From an uncultured Bacteriovoracaceae bacterium (GTDB lineage Bacteria > Bdellovibrionota > Bacteriovoracia > Bacteriovoracales > Bacteriovoracaceae): 21,080 bases of DNA. Position numbers and translations under genes: made by a program. A model generated the notes under the pieces. It searched no databases. It had not been told where the DNA came from and saw only the letters and a program-made list of their open reading frames with translations. The DNA lies in contig CALFYV010000065.1 in assembly GCA_937952395.1 (NCBI GenBank), positions 1 through 21,080 of the forward strand. The letters run 5' to 3'. How positions within the stretch are numbered: the first letter of the stretch is position 1; each line of letters opens with the position of its first letter. This document shows, in pieces, positions 13,325 through 21,020 of this stretch.

Positions 13325-13996
13325 TTACTCTAGTCTCTGCTCTATAGGTAGAATCGTTTTAAAAAATGTTTTGTAAAAAGCCGTACTGCCTTTTTTAAGT
13401 AAACTCGCCTTTTTGATGCCTGTGTTTGAAATAATAACTCTGGATGCGGCAGAGCCCATTTGAAATCCCTGGGTAGTATCCTCTTCTACCACACCTGCTA
13501 TCCTAAAATTACCTTCTCCAATTTTGACCACGTCACCGATTTCAACTCCAAACTGCAAAAGTAATTCTGGATAAACCCAAATCTCTCCATCGCTCAAGTT
13601 TTTCTCTTTAATACTACCTGTTTTTTTGAGCAATATCTCTCCATAGAAAGGAAAACCTTTTTCATGCTGAGTTAGATAAACAAGGTGACTTTTATTTTTT
13701 GCTGACAACATAGCAAAAAGGCTTATTGAATCTATCGTTTGAATTGGTTTTAGCTTATTTTCAATTAATGTTCTTTGTGTAGGACTTAGTTTATTGCGCC
13801 CTTCTATGGATAAATCAGCACCTAGAAGTTCTCTTGATTTGCTTGTTAGTGCTTGGGAGAAACTACTTTTAAAACTTTGAACTAAAACTAAACCGAATAA
13901 ACCTAAAGAAAGATTGAGTAGAAAGAATAAAAGGAAATGTTTACTTGCTTTTAGATCCTTATAAGCAATCCTAAATAATCTCATGTAATATACCAT
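13325..13996 (-). CDS. YbbP/FtsX-like ABC transporter permease, N-terminal part, ends at an in-frame TAA
   Basis: This 223-residue fragment begins MVYYMRLFRIAYKDLKAS, the cytosolic start of YbbP/LolC-like permeases, then a membrane helix (about 21-42) and a MacB-like periplasmic domain up to residue 223. It includes GDVVKIGEGNFRIAGVVEEDTTQGFQMG (173-200), a hallmark of the family. The TAA at 13327-13325 cuts the protein where family members continue into the FtsX domain. One substitution in that codon would give a full-length protein, as the frame is otherwise open. The start overlaps the ATPase gene by 14 or 26 bases (ATG at 13984 or 13996). With the ATPase it would form an exporter-like or envelope-remodelling complex. 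Confidence 0.78.
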   Translation of the reverse strand: MVYYMRLFRIAYKDLKASKHFLLFFLLNLSLGLFGLVLVQSFKSSFSQALTSKSRELLGADLSIEGRNKLSPTQRTLIENKLKPIQTIDSISLFAMLSAKNKSHLVYLTQHEKGFPFYGEILLKKTGSIKEKNLSDGEIWVYPELLLQFGVEIGDVVKIGEGNFRIAGVVEEDTTQGFQMGSAASRVIISNTGIKKASLLKKGSTAFYKTFFKTILPIEQRLE

Positions 13997-14639
13997 TATC
14001 TAATGAGAACTTACGAGAACAACGATTAGCAAGATTTTGATCATGTGTAACTAAGATTAACGCTTTGTTTTGCTCTTTAACTAATTGGAAAATGAGCTGC
14101 ATAATCTCCTCGCCAGTTTTTTCATCTAAGCTGCCGCTAGGCTCATCAGCTAAGATGATATCTGGAGAAGTCGAAAGGGCCCTGGCAACGGCAATACGTT
14201 GTTTTTCTCCACCGCTTAGCTCTGATGGACGATGCTCTCCCCGATTAGCAAGTCCTACTTTTTCAAGTAAACTTTTGGCTTTTTCTTCAATTTTATTTTC
14301 TTCTAGAATTTGCAAAGGTAGTTCAATATTTTCCAATGCGGTGAAATGTGGAAGCAAATGAAAGTTTTGAAAAATAATTCCCATATGGCGAGCTCGAAAA
14401 CGAGTCACCTCCTCGTCATTCATAGAACTAAATTGTTTATCCAAGAGAATTAACTCACCACTTTCAGGGCGGTCTAAACCTGATAGTAAATTTAATAATG
14501 TACTTTTTCCAGAGCCAGACTTCCCTAAAATAGCTATTGTTTCATTCTTGTGAACAGTTAAATCTAATCCCTTCAGAACTTTAATTTCTTGTTGGCCTTG
14601 AGTGAAACTCTTTTTTAACTTTTTAGCTTCTAAAATCAT
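13971..14639 (-). CDS. ABC transporter ATPase, YbbA/LolD-like
   Basis: A complete 222-residue ATPase of the MacB/LolD/YbbA clade. It has Walker A GKSGSGKST (39-47), the Q-loop in GIIFQNFHLLPHFTALENIELPL (about 87-109), signature LSGGEKQRIAVARAL (139-153), Walker B DIILADEPSGSLDEKT (about 158-173) and the switch His in LILVTHDQNLA. FQxxxLLPxxTxxENxxLP is typical of this clade. Its ATG overlaps the TGA of the esterase gene (ATGA) and its end overlaps the permease start, so all are one operon. In E. coli, tesA and ybbA-ybbP are likewise neighbours, which supports YbbA over LolD. The substrate is unknown. Confidence 0.9.
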   Translation of the reverse strand: MILEAKKLKKSFTQGQQEIKVLKGLDLTVHKNETIAILGKSGSGKSTLLNLLSGLDRPESGELILLDKQFSSMNDEEVTRFRARHMGIIFQNFHLLPHFTALENIELPLQILEENKIEEKAKSLLEKVGLANRGEHRPSELSGGEKQRIAVARALSTSPDIILADEPSGSLDEKTGEEIMQLIFQLVKEQNKALILVTHDQNLANRCSRKFSLDNGILHEII

Positions 14640-15229
14640 AACGCCTTTTTGATATATGGATAAACTAGATTCATTATTTTTTTATGGCCCTCTTCATTCG
14701 GATGAATACCATCTTCGATATTTAGTGATTTCTCCCCTCCGATGCCTTCTAATAATTGAGGAATGAAAATAAGTTTATACTTGCTCGCCAAATCAGAAAA
14801 GACCTTCATAAATTTTTTATTATAGTCTTCACCATAATTAGGGGGCATGCGGATTCCACATAAAATAACTTTGATTTTTTTCTCTTGGGCCTTCTCTATA
14901 ACAGTAGCTAAGTTTTTGTAAATGCTTTCAGTATTTACACCACGGAGTCCGTCATTAGCCCCCAGAGCTAGTAGTAAAATATCAGGTTTCGATTTTAAAA
15001 ACCAGCGAAAGCGTGAAGGAGCACTCGCCGAAGTCGAACCAGAAATACTAGCATTAACTATTTTTATATTTTTTAAACCTTCCTCTTTAAAGCGCTTATC
15101 CAATAGCACAGGATAAGCACTATCTTTATCAATGCCATAGCCCTCGGTCAAAGAGTCACCCAAAAACAAGATGGTTTTAGCCTGAATTGATGTGATATAA
15201 AACAATGAGAAAATAATTATGAGCTTCAT
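14636..15229 (-). CDS. tesA: SGNH-family arylesterase/lysophospholipase, TesA-like
   Basis: A 197-residue periplasmic esterase of the SGNH/GDSL family. The signal peptide is MKLIIIFSLFYITSIQA. Block I is FLGDSLTEGYG with Ser26, block II NASISGSTSA with Gly64, block III LGANDGLRG with Asn92, and block V DGIHPNEEGH with the Asp and His of the triad. TesA (acyl-CoA thioesterase I/protease I/lysophospholipase L1) has this arrangement and a similar length. I chose the ATG at 15229 because it begins directly at the signal peptide; the open frame extends 38 codons upstream but that part has no signal-like sequence. Its stop overlaps the ATPase start, as in the tesA-ybbAP neighbourhood. The substrate is inferred. 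Confidence 0.85.
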   Translation of the reverse strand: MKLIIIFSLFYITSIQAKTILFLGDSLTEGYGIDKDSAYPVLLDKRFKEEGLKNIKIVNASISGSTSASAPSRFRWFLKSKPDILLLALGANDGLRGVNTESIYKNLATVIEKAQEKKIKVILCGIRMPPNYGEDYNKKFMKVFSDLASKYKLIFIPQLLEGIGGEKSLNIEDGIHPNEEGHKKIMNLVYPYIKKAL

Positions 15230-15306
15230 ACACTGAATTATAAAGAATGTAGGCGGTAATGTCTTGTCAAATGCCTGTGATTTTTGTGTTAAAATCTTAG
15301 ACAAAA

Positions 15307-15331
15307 AAAGCCTCACAAAAAGTGAGGCTTT
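15307..15331 (-). terminator. Strong intrinsic terminator for the basic exported protein gene
   Basis: On the minus strand AAAGCCTCAC-TTTTT-GTGAGGCTTT forms a 10-bp perfect stem followed by further T residues (the plus-strand A-run 15303-15309). It lies 16 bases after the stop of the 116-residue gene and before the esterase gene, so that gene is probably its own unit. It may also work in the other direction, less strongly. Confidence 0.85.
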
Positions 15332-15346
15332 CATAAATATCAAGAA

Positions 15347-15697
15347 CTATTTCTTTTTACGAGCTTTTCTATCTTGACGACGCTCTTTCCTATTATCTGC
15401 ACGCTTATCTTTACGTTCACGTCTCTTTTCAATTTTTTTATCTTTCCTAGCTCTGCGTTTATCAACTTTTCCTTGCTTCTTATCATTCCAACCTGGACGC
15501 TGAGCTCTTTTTGCATCTTTTTCTTTTCTGTGCTCAGCTCTCTTCTCATCCTGCTTCTCTCTTCGCTCTTGAACTCTCTCATCGCGACCACTTTGCTCAC
15601 TTTCCACACTCTCCGTTGGCTCACTCATTTCCATATCATCATCTTGCGAAAAAACTAAAGAACTAAAGGTCATTAAAATAACAAGTAACCAATTCAT
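15347..15697 (-). CDS. Small exported Lys/Arg/Glu/Asp-rich protein
   Basis: A 116-residue protein with a signal peptide (MNWLLVILMTFSSLVFSQ), an acidic linker (DDDMEMSEPTESVESEQ) and a C-terminal tail of about 80 residues made almost only of Lys, Arg, Glu and Asp, with Gln and Ala. It should be a long charged helix in the periplasm with a strongly basic end (KARKKK). No family is recognised. The ATG at 15697 follows AAGGAG by 5 bases; a GTG two codons upstream is less likely. It ends at a clear terminator. Two other long frames overlap this low-complexity stretch, but only this one has a ribosome site and a signal peptide. Confidence 0.72.
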   Translation of the reverse strand: MNWLLVILMTFSSLVFSQDDDMEMSEPTESVESEQSGRDERVQERREKQDEKRAEHRKEKDAKRAQRPGWNDKKQGKVDKRRARKDKKIEKRRERKDKRADNRKERRQDRKARKKK

Positions 15698-15773
15698 ATT
15701 CACTCCTTATAATGTGATGATTTATTCTATGCTTGAATTTGAACTTCAGGGAGCAGGGAATTTTATATCATGA

Positions 15774-16898
15774 TTACTTTAATGGTTTAATCAACTTTTC
15801 AAACTCTTTCAATTCCATTTGTATGTCTTCAGGAATCGAAGTACCGCCTGAACCTGTATAAGAAAAAGTGATATTCTCAACATATTCGTCATAACAGTTT
15901 TTTGACTCGGGATACTTGTGAAACTTTTTTATACAGGTTTTAAGATAGGTGTTACTCATCGAATAAAAAATACTATAGTTTAGAGCTTTTTCACTTAACG
16001 AAAGCCAGTATAATAACTCTGGTACATGTTCAGGCGAAGGATTCTTAAAGAAATAATCATCAATCATTGAACGTAAACGAATATAAGTCACTGTGTCCAC
16101 ACCCTCAACATAAAAAGGACTTCTATCTTTTAATGGATAAAGAAACTTTGCGGCCAAGGCTTTAACATCTGACCAAGAATCAAGTTTATTTTTAAGCACA
16201 TCTTCTTTACGCCAATTGTTCAGTCCTTTAATCCATTGATGAATATGCTCTTTATTAAGTTTTGAAATATTTTTATTTTCCAAGTCTTTTTCAAATGAAA
16301 AAACTCCTTGAGCAGGGGATTTTTTAACAACAGAATAGATATTCAACTTTCTTCGTAAAGCAGTGTTTAATTCCTTTTGATCACTAGTTTGGGAAATGAA
16401 CTGATTATAGTACTTTAGTGCTTCCTCGTAATTCCTAGTCATATAATTATATTCCGCATAGTCATAATCGTTTTCGAAAGCATTGCGCTTTAACCCATGA
16501 AAAAGCTTGCGCTTGTTAGCGTCTTGCATATGACAATGCATACATAAATTCGCTCCTGCTTTTAACATTAACGCCGCAAATTCTTGATTACCACCGTTAT
16601 ACATTTTCTCTGTATCTTGCATATGCTCTAAAATGACTTCTTGTCCTAACTGATAAGTGATTGGCATTTTTTCAAAATGCGTTTTAGTATCCTTCAAGTC
16701 TTCTATAATATTTTTTAAGCCACTGGAGATTACAGCTTTATTTTTATTATCAGTAAATTTTTTCTTATTAAAAACATAAGGAAGTAAAGACTGCATGTCC
16801 TTACCGATTTTGCTCATTTTATAATTTATTTGTTTTACACCTTTTTCTTTGGCCATTAAGGGCAATAGTAATAAACAAAAAAGTATAATTTTCAACAT
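15774..16898 (-). CDS. Exported CxxCH (cytochrome c-like) protein with helical repeats
   Basis: A 374-residue protein with a signal peptide (MLKIILFCLLLLPLMA) and one haem c attachment motif, CMHCH (Cys119, Cys122, His123) in LKAGANLCMHCHMQD. The N-terminal 110 residues are helical, with EVILEHMQDTEKMYNGG just before the motif, reminiscent of small periplasmic cytochromes. After the motif come TPR-like helical pairs (DYAEYNYMTRNYEEALKYYNQFI at about 143-165) and a helical C-terminus. It may be an electron carrier or a haem-sensing scaffold; no redox partner gene is nearby. AAAGGAA precedes the ATG by about 5 bases. The haem attachment is inferred from the motif and the export signal. Confidence 0.75.
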   Translation of the reverse strand: MLKIILFCLLLLPLMAKEKGVKQINYKMSKIGKDMQSLLPYVFNKKKFTDNKNKAVISSGLKNIIEDLKDTKTHFEKMPITYQLGQEVILEHMQDTEKMYNGGNQEFAALMLKAGANLCMHCHMQDANKRKLFHGLKRNAFENDYDYAEYNYMTRNYEEALKYYNQFISQTSDQKELNTALRRKLNIYSVVKKSPAQGVFSFEKDLENKNISKLNKEHIHQWIKGLNNWRKEDVLKNKLDSWSDVKALAAKFLYPLKDRSPFYVEGVDTVTYIRLRSMIDDYFFKNPSPEHVPELLYWLSLSEKALNYSIFYSMSNTYLKTCIKKFHKYPESKNCYDEYVENITFSYTGSGGTSIPEDIQMELKEFEKLIKPLK

Positions 16899-16964
16899 AT
16901 AATTCCTTTGGATAAATTGTATTCTAGATTAATTCCGCTTAAATTATATGATTTAGATTAGCTT

Positions 16965-17693
16965 TTAAGAAGCTTTTTTTCTTTTTCGATCTTGCTCAAG
17001 CATAAAGACACGCTTCATCTCTTTATTGACCATAAGCCAAATTTCATCTTCTACCTTGTAAGATAAATCAAGAAACTGTATGCCCACCTTATAACTCTTT
17101 ACTTCATTTTCAGACTCTATTTCTTTATTCATGGCTACACGACAGTTAGGAATATTAAATTTCTGAGCATTGAACTTTAGTTTACAGTCTTGAAATTTAG
17201 TCTCGGGCTTAAATTGTTCTAAATCTGTCTCAAGTACTGTAAAACCTGTTCCTCCTGCGGAAACATCGTTACATTCGTATTCTTTATCAGCAATTATAAG
17301 ACTAACTTTGACAAAAGAACTTCTCTCTATTCTACAGTCATTCCTCTGCACACCTTTATGCACTTGCTTATCTAAAATAAACTCAAATAACTCATCTTCT
17401 TCAACCCAGTTTAATTCTCCATGGGTGAAAAACTGATCGTGAGTACCTGTTATTTTTAAAAGCAGAGTATTGTCAGCCAAAATTTTTATTTGGGAAAAGT
17501 CATCTTCGTCTGGCTTCTTAAAGACAAGTTTAGACTCATCTCTATGACTAAATTGCAACTTATACAGGCCCGAATCTCCCTTGCTCCATATATGAAAAAG
17601 GCATTTCTCACTGTCTAAAATACGAAATAATCCTTGCACTTCATGTTCGAGCATGGGCTTAAGAAAATAGCGCTTATTTTCCTTTGACTGCAT
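16965..17693 (-). CDS. PilZ-domain c-di-GMP-binding protein
   Basis: A 242-residue cytosolic protein with a C-terminal PilZ domain (about 112-230). QRNDCR gives the RxxxR pair Arg117/Arg121. NDVSAGG (142-148) gives DxSxxG with Asp143, Ser145 and Gly148. YKVGIQF near residue 206 is the last strand, followed by a charged helix ending KRVFMLEQDRKRKKAS. The N-terminal 110 residues look like a YcgR-N-type barrel. GGAGG lies 9 bases before the ATG. It is a separate gene from the other PilZ protein (5311-6063), with no Cys cluster. Upstream it is divergent from the acyltransferase-like gene. Confidence 0.85.
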   Translation of the reverse strand: MQSKENKRYFLKPMLEHEVQGLFRILDSEKCLFHIWSKGDSGLYKLQFSHRDESKLVFKKPDEDDFSQIKILADNTLLLKITGTHDQFFTHGELNWVEEDELFEFILDKQVHKGVQRNDCRIERSSFVKVSLIIADKEYECNDVSAGGTGFTVLETDLEQFKPETKFQDCKLKFNAQKFNIPNCRVAMNKEIESENEVKSYKVGIQFLDLSYKVEDEIWLMVNKEMKRVFMLEQDRKRKKAS

Positions 17694-17788
17694 AATAGGG
17701 CACCTCCCCTATTTTTCGGCATTTAGCGCCAAATAATAAAATATTCACCGACGTAATTTCAATATGTTAGGTAATTAAAAGAAATTTA

Positions 17789-17818
17789 TTGGGTCTTTTC
17801 TGCTTCGTGTTGTAAAAT
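17789..17818 (+). promoter_or_regulatory. Candidate promoter of the acyltransferase-like gene
   Basis: TTGGGT (17789-17794) and TAAAAT (17813-17818) are separated by 18 bases, 22 bases before the start codon. The match is moderate. Confidence 0.4.
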
Positions 17819-17840
17819 AAAGAGATTCCAGGAGTTGATC

Positions 17841-18635
17841 ATGGAAAACAATAAAAATAGTTTAACGAACCTTAATCAAGTGAAAAAAGAAAAAATGGAT
17901 GTCAATTCGACCAAGTCAGAAAAGAAAGGCTTGGGAGGATTAATTGAAACATTTTTCCGAAGCTTCAGAAGCTTGGGCTTCTATGTGATGTTAGTGCCCA
18001 TAGCGTTGATGTATATTTTTTGCATGGGCGTTTCACTTGCCCCAGGATTTATGCTTTTTGATATTATCAAAAATTGGAGCATGACACAGCCCTCCTACCT
18101 AGCTTACCCAGCTCTAGGCATAGCCGTTGCTGCGACTTATTTCAGTTACGGAATTACTCTTATTTTTGTAGTTCCACTAGTCAATAAACTTTTACCTCTG
18201 AAAGTAAAAACCTGTCGAACGACTTGGTACTCTCTCGATGTTATCCCATGGTATTACCACAACGCTCTCACCTACCTTGTTCGATATACCTTCCTAGATT
18301 TCATCACTCCTACTCCTTTTAATATTCTCTTTTTTAAAATGATGGGAATGAAAATTGGTAAAGGAACGGTTATTAATACCTCAAATATCTCAGATCCTTG
18401 CCTTATAGAGCTCGGTGATTATGTCACAATAGGAGGTTCCGCTACCCTATTGGCCCATTATGGTATGAAGGGATTTCTTATCATTGATAGGCTTGTCATC
18501 AAAAATAAAGCTACTATCGGTCTACGTGCCAGTCTTTTTGGTGATGTTGTTATCGGAGAGGGAGCGACCGTAGCTCCACACGAAGTTGTTATGCCTAAAA
18601 CACGTGTGCCTGATAAAGATAAAGAAGCGGCTTAG
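17841..18635 (+). CDS. Membrane-anchored left-handed beta-helix acyltransferase-like protein
   Basis: A 264-residue protein: a polar N-terminus (1-40), two or three hydrophobic segments (about 46-75 and 88-118), a linker with WYSLDVIPWYYHNALTYLVRY (129-149), and a C-terminal hexapeptide-repeat (left-handed beta-helix) domain (about 170-255). Repeats include KIGKGTVINT, LIELGDYVTIGGSATL, LVIKNKATIGLRASL and VVIGEGATVAPHEVV. The pattern resembles the C-terminal membrane/LbH module of NRPS-associated and capsule-type acyltransferases. His206 in LLAHYG could be catalytic. A substrate is not evident. The ATG at 17841 follows AGGAG by 6 bases; a TTG two codons upstream is rejected. Its stop overlaps the stop of the convergent lipoprotein gene. 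Confidence 0.75.
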   Translation: MENNKNSLTNLNQVKKEKMDVNSTKSEKKGLGGLIETFFRSFRSLGFYVMLVPIALMYIFCMGVSLAPGFMLFDIIKNWSMTQPSYLAYPALGIAVAATYFSYGITLIFVVPLVNKLLPLKVKTCRTTWYSLDVIPWYYHNALTYLVRYTFLDFITPTPFNILFFKMMGMKIGKGTVINTSNISDPCLIELGDYVTIGGSATLLAHYGMKGFLIIDRLVIKNKATIGLRASLFGDVVIGEGATVAPHEVVMPKTRVPDKDKEAA

Positions 18636-19900
18636 TTTTTTTCTGTAATATTTTTAATCTTCTCAAGAGAGTACTGAATCCGGCGCTCTTCTAATTGCCG
18701 TTCATACATAACAAATACGGCTTCAGCAATGAAGCGTAAAACACGAGACGTTTCCTCTTTAGAATTTCCTGAATATAAGGCCCGTTTGAACATTTGTTGG
18801 ATAATCTTGTGCTGTTCATAAGTTAATTCTTCGAAAGAGAAAGGGTCCGCTGGGTTAATTTCTAATCCAGTACTGTTGCTAATAATAAAAGCTTTATATC
18901 TCTCATAATCACGATCATTTTCTAAGCTTGGAGTCAGTAGTTTATTTTTAATAAAACCTAGTTGCATATACTTCATTCGTTCAGCATAACTAACAACTTC
19001 TTTTTCTTTTATCCCAATGACCATTTTATCCACAATCGCTGGCAGGAATATCTCTTCTGACTGATATGATTCAAAGCCTATTGTTGAATTTTTTGTCCAC
19101 TCAAGATAATAGTTTTCCCAAGAGGTTTTAAACTTATCCCAGTCGAGTTGGTGTTTATCCCTAAGCTTTCTTATTTCATCTACAGTGAGTATTTTATTCT
19201 CTCTTAATTTTTTGCAAAAAATAAACTCGGAATCAAACTCGAGCTTTCTTATTTCGTTTTTTATGTAAGCTTTTCTCTTCCATTGGTGAAACCTTGCTGT
19301 TTGTTTAGCTCCAATCAACTGCCCCCATGACTCGATGACTTTATCGCACTCATCTATTTGCTGTTTTCGTTCCTGCAGTTCAATCGCTTCGGCAATAAGC
19401 GAGGTAAATATCTTTTTATTTTCAAGAAAAACTTGGATACCATATTCTACGGCATAATGAACAAGATCTTCTCCTGTTCGCACGATAGTCCTCATAAATG
19501 AATTTGGAGCATAAATTTTTTCATATGAGTTTTTATCCAAAACTGAAAGATATTGAGAGGGTACCAAGTAATACTCTTCGTAAGTATTGGGATCCGTGAA
19601 TAAAGCAAGTTTTTCTACTTCTATTTGAAAAACTTCACCATTGCTTTTCTTAAGAGGTATTGAGGAAGGTTTTAAGTTTTTATTCAGTGGTGAAATAACA
19701 TCTTGTTTAAAAACATAAATGCCTTCGTTATTTAAAAGCTGATCAATAACGATTTTAAGCTCTTGATTAACTTCGCTGATATTCCCATTCGTTTCCTTGA
19801 TTTGTTCATTGGTATTATTGATATTGTCATTGGTTTCTGTAATTTTGCCACAACTGCTAATAAGAATGATGAATAAAAATGAATAATAAAAGCGTTTCAA
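18632..19900 (-). CDS. Coiled-coil lipoprotein of unknown function
   Basis: A 422-residue lipoprotein: MKRFYYSFLFIILISSC has a lipobox (LISSC, Cys17). Directly after it comes a perfect heptad series TNxxIxx repeated (Thr23, 30 and 37, Val at 44; Asn24, 31, 38 and 45; Ile27, 34 and 41, Leu48), which should make a short parallel coiled coil near the membrane anchor. The remaining part is helical and charged, with a long Lys/Glu-rich region (about 170-420). The start is a TTG (19900), chosen because it is the only start that keeps the signal peptide; GGAG lies about 11 bases upstream. I do not recognise the globular part. Confidence 0.68.
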   Translation of the reverse strand: MKRFYYSFLFIILISSCGKITETNDNINNTNEQIKETNGNISEVNQELKIVIDQLLNNEGIYVFKQDVISPLNKNLKPSSIPLKKSNGEVFQIEVEKLALFTDPNTYEEYYLVPSQYLSVLDKNSYEKIYAPNSFMRTIVRTGEDLVHYAVEYGIQVFLENKKIFTSLIAEAIELQERKQQIDECDKVIESWGQLIGAKQTARFHQWKRKAYIKNEIRKLEFDSEFIFCKKLRENKILTVDEIRKLRDKHQLDWDKFKTSWENYYLEWTKNSTIGFESYQSEEIFLPAIVDKMVIGIKEKEVVSYAERMKYMQLGFIKNKLLTPSLENDRDYERYKAFIISNSTGLEINPADPFSFEELTYEQHKIIQQMFKRALYSGNSKEETSRVLRFIAEAVFVMYERQLEERRIQYSLEKIKNITEKN

Positions 19901-19956
19901 CTTGCCTGGCTCCAGCTTTTTAATTTGTTAAGTTTACATATCATTCACCTAACGCA

Positions 19957-19985
19957 TTGCCAGTTATTTTTACTTCACATTAATT
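19957..19985 (+). promoter_or_regulatory. Candidate promoter of the Dus gene
   Basis: TTGCCA (19957-19962) is 17 bases from TTAATT (19980-19985). The leader to the ATG at 20001 would be only about 9 bases, so this fits better if the real start is the ATG at 20061 or if it is nearly leaderless. Confidence 0.3.
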
Positions 19986-20000
19986 GAGACAAGTTATTTA

Positions 20001-21020
20001 ATGCTACGAGTTTATAAAAATTACACTCCTCTAAATGAAGATTTAAAGCTAATAAGTAGCATGCTTCCGTTTAAACAAAATTCCCTATTTCTAGCTCCTA
20101 TGGAAGGTGTCACAGATGCTTTATACAGGCAGCTCATTTTAGAAGAGTTTAATGACTGGGATATCGCCGCTTGTGATTTTCTAAGAATTCCATCAGGAGG
20201 AACTTATCCCGAAAAACATTTATTAAAACACTTCGGCCAGCAACATTACCAAAATGATGAAAGAAAGAAGAAAACCATTTATCAAATAATGTCGGCCCTA
20301 TCGAGTAAAACCGCAGAAACTGTCGAGCAACTCTCTAGTCTAGGCTTTAAATGGGTTGATTTAAATTTAGGTTGCCCTTCAAAAACAGTTTGCAAGCGCA
20401 AAGCTGGTTCATCTTTATTGGAACATCCAGAAGAAATGCGCCCGATGCTACGAACAATTAGAAAGAACTATCCTCATTTTTTCAGTGTCAAAATGCGTAT
20501 TGGATTTGATGATGATAAAAACTTTGAATACTGCTTAAAACTCTTTGAAGATGAAGGAGTTGATGCCATTACTATTCATGGACGTACCCGAGCTCAGCTT
20601 TATAAAGGTGTCGCCAATTGGGATTATATTAGAACAGCTGTCAAAACAGTCAAAGTTCCTATTATAGGCAATGGGGACATTTGGAATGTGGAAGATATTG
20701 ATAGAATTTTTGATTACACTGGATGCCATTCAGCAATGATGGCCAGAGGTGCTTTAAAAACTCCATGGCTTGCCTATTTATATAAAAACAAATTAAAAGA
20801 TAGTCTAGAAATGAGAGCAGAAATGATTCCATTGTATTTTTCTAAATATGAAAATATTCTCACTCCTTATACGACATCACAATTCAGATTAAGACGCTAT
20901 AAAGGATTAAGTCGTTACTTATTTGATGATTTTCCCAAGGCCCTAAATATCAGAAGTAGATTACTCAGAAGCCAATCACTGGAACAGTTTCAAGAAATCC
21001 TGAGTGAACCACTCCTATAA
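20001..21020 (+). CDS. tRNA-dihydrouridine synthase, DusC-like
   Basis: A 339-residue flavoprotein that reduces uridine to dihydrouridine in tRNA. FMN-barrel landmarks are LAPMEGVTD (31-39), VDLNLGCPSKTV (119-130) with catalytic Cys125, SVKMRIGFD (about 157-165), ITIHGRTRAQLYKG (about 181-194), PIIGNGDIWN and SAMMARGALKTPW. MEGVTD, the SKTV continuation, GDIW and the overall length resemble DusC (U16) more than DusA or DusB. The usual QLxG before the second block is IMSALSS here, a small deviation. The start is uncertain: no strong ribosome site precedes the ATG at 20001, and Met21 (20061) begins nearer the barrel. It is the last gene before the window edge. Confidence 0.9.
   Translation: MLRVYKNYTPLNEDLKLISSMLPFKQNSLFLAPMEGVTDALYRQLILEEFNDWDIAACDFLRIPSGGTYPEKHLLKHFGQQHYQNDERKKKTIYQIMSALSSKTAETVEQLSSLGFKWVDLNLGCPSKTVCKRKAGSSLLEHPEEMRPMLRTIRKNYPHFFSVKMRIGFDDDKNFEYCLKLFEDEGVDAITIHGRTRAQLYKGVANWDYIRTAVKTVKVPIIGNGDIWNVEDIDRIFDYTGCHSAMMARGALKTPWLAYLYKNKLKDSLEMRAEMIPLYFSKYENILTPYTTSQFRLRRYKGLSRYLFDDFPKALNIRSRLLRSQSLEQFQEILSEPLL

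Noticed and set aside
14065..14361. 98-residue plus-strand ORF
   Set aside because: It is antisense to the ABC ATPase, whose motifs are intact; Ser/Cys-rich shadow reading.
15230..15343. 38-codon N-terminal extension of the TesA-like gene
   Set aside because: It crosses the terminator of the preceding gene and places a signal peptide internally; the ATG at 15229 begins directly at the signal sequence.
15340..15624. 94-residue minus-strand ORF and a similar plus-strand ORF over the basic protein gene
   Set aside because: Both are low-complexity readings of the AAG/GAA-rich tract in the basic gene. Only the chosen frame has a signal peptide and AAGGAG before its ATG.
19755..19834. DNA tandem repeat or CRISPR-like array
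   Set aside because: The periodicity is in the protein heptads; the DNA copies vary and there are no equal repeat-spacer units.
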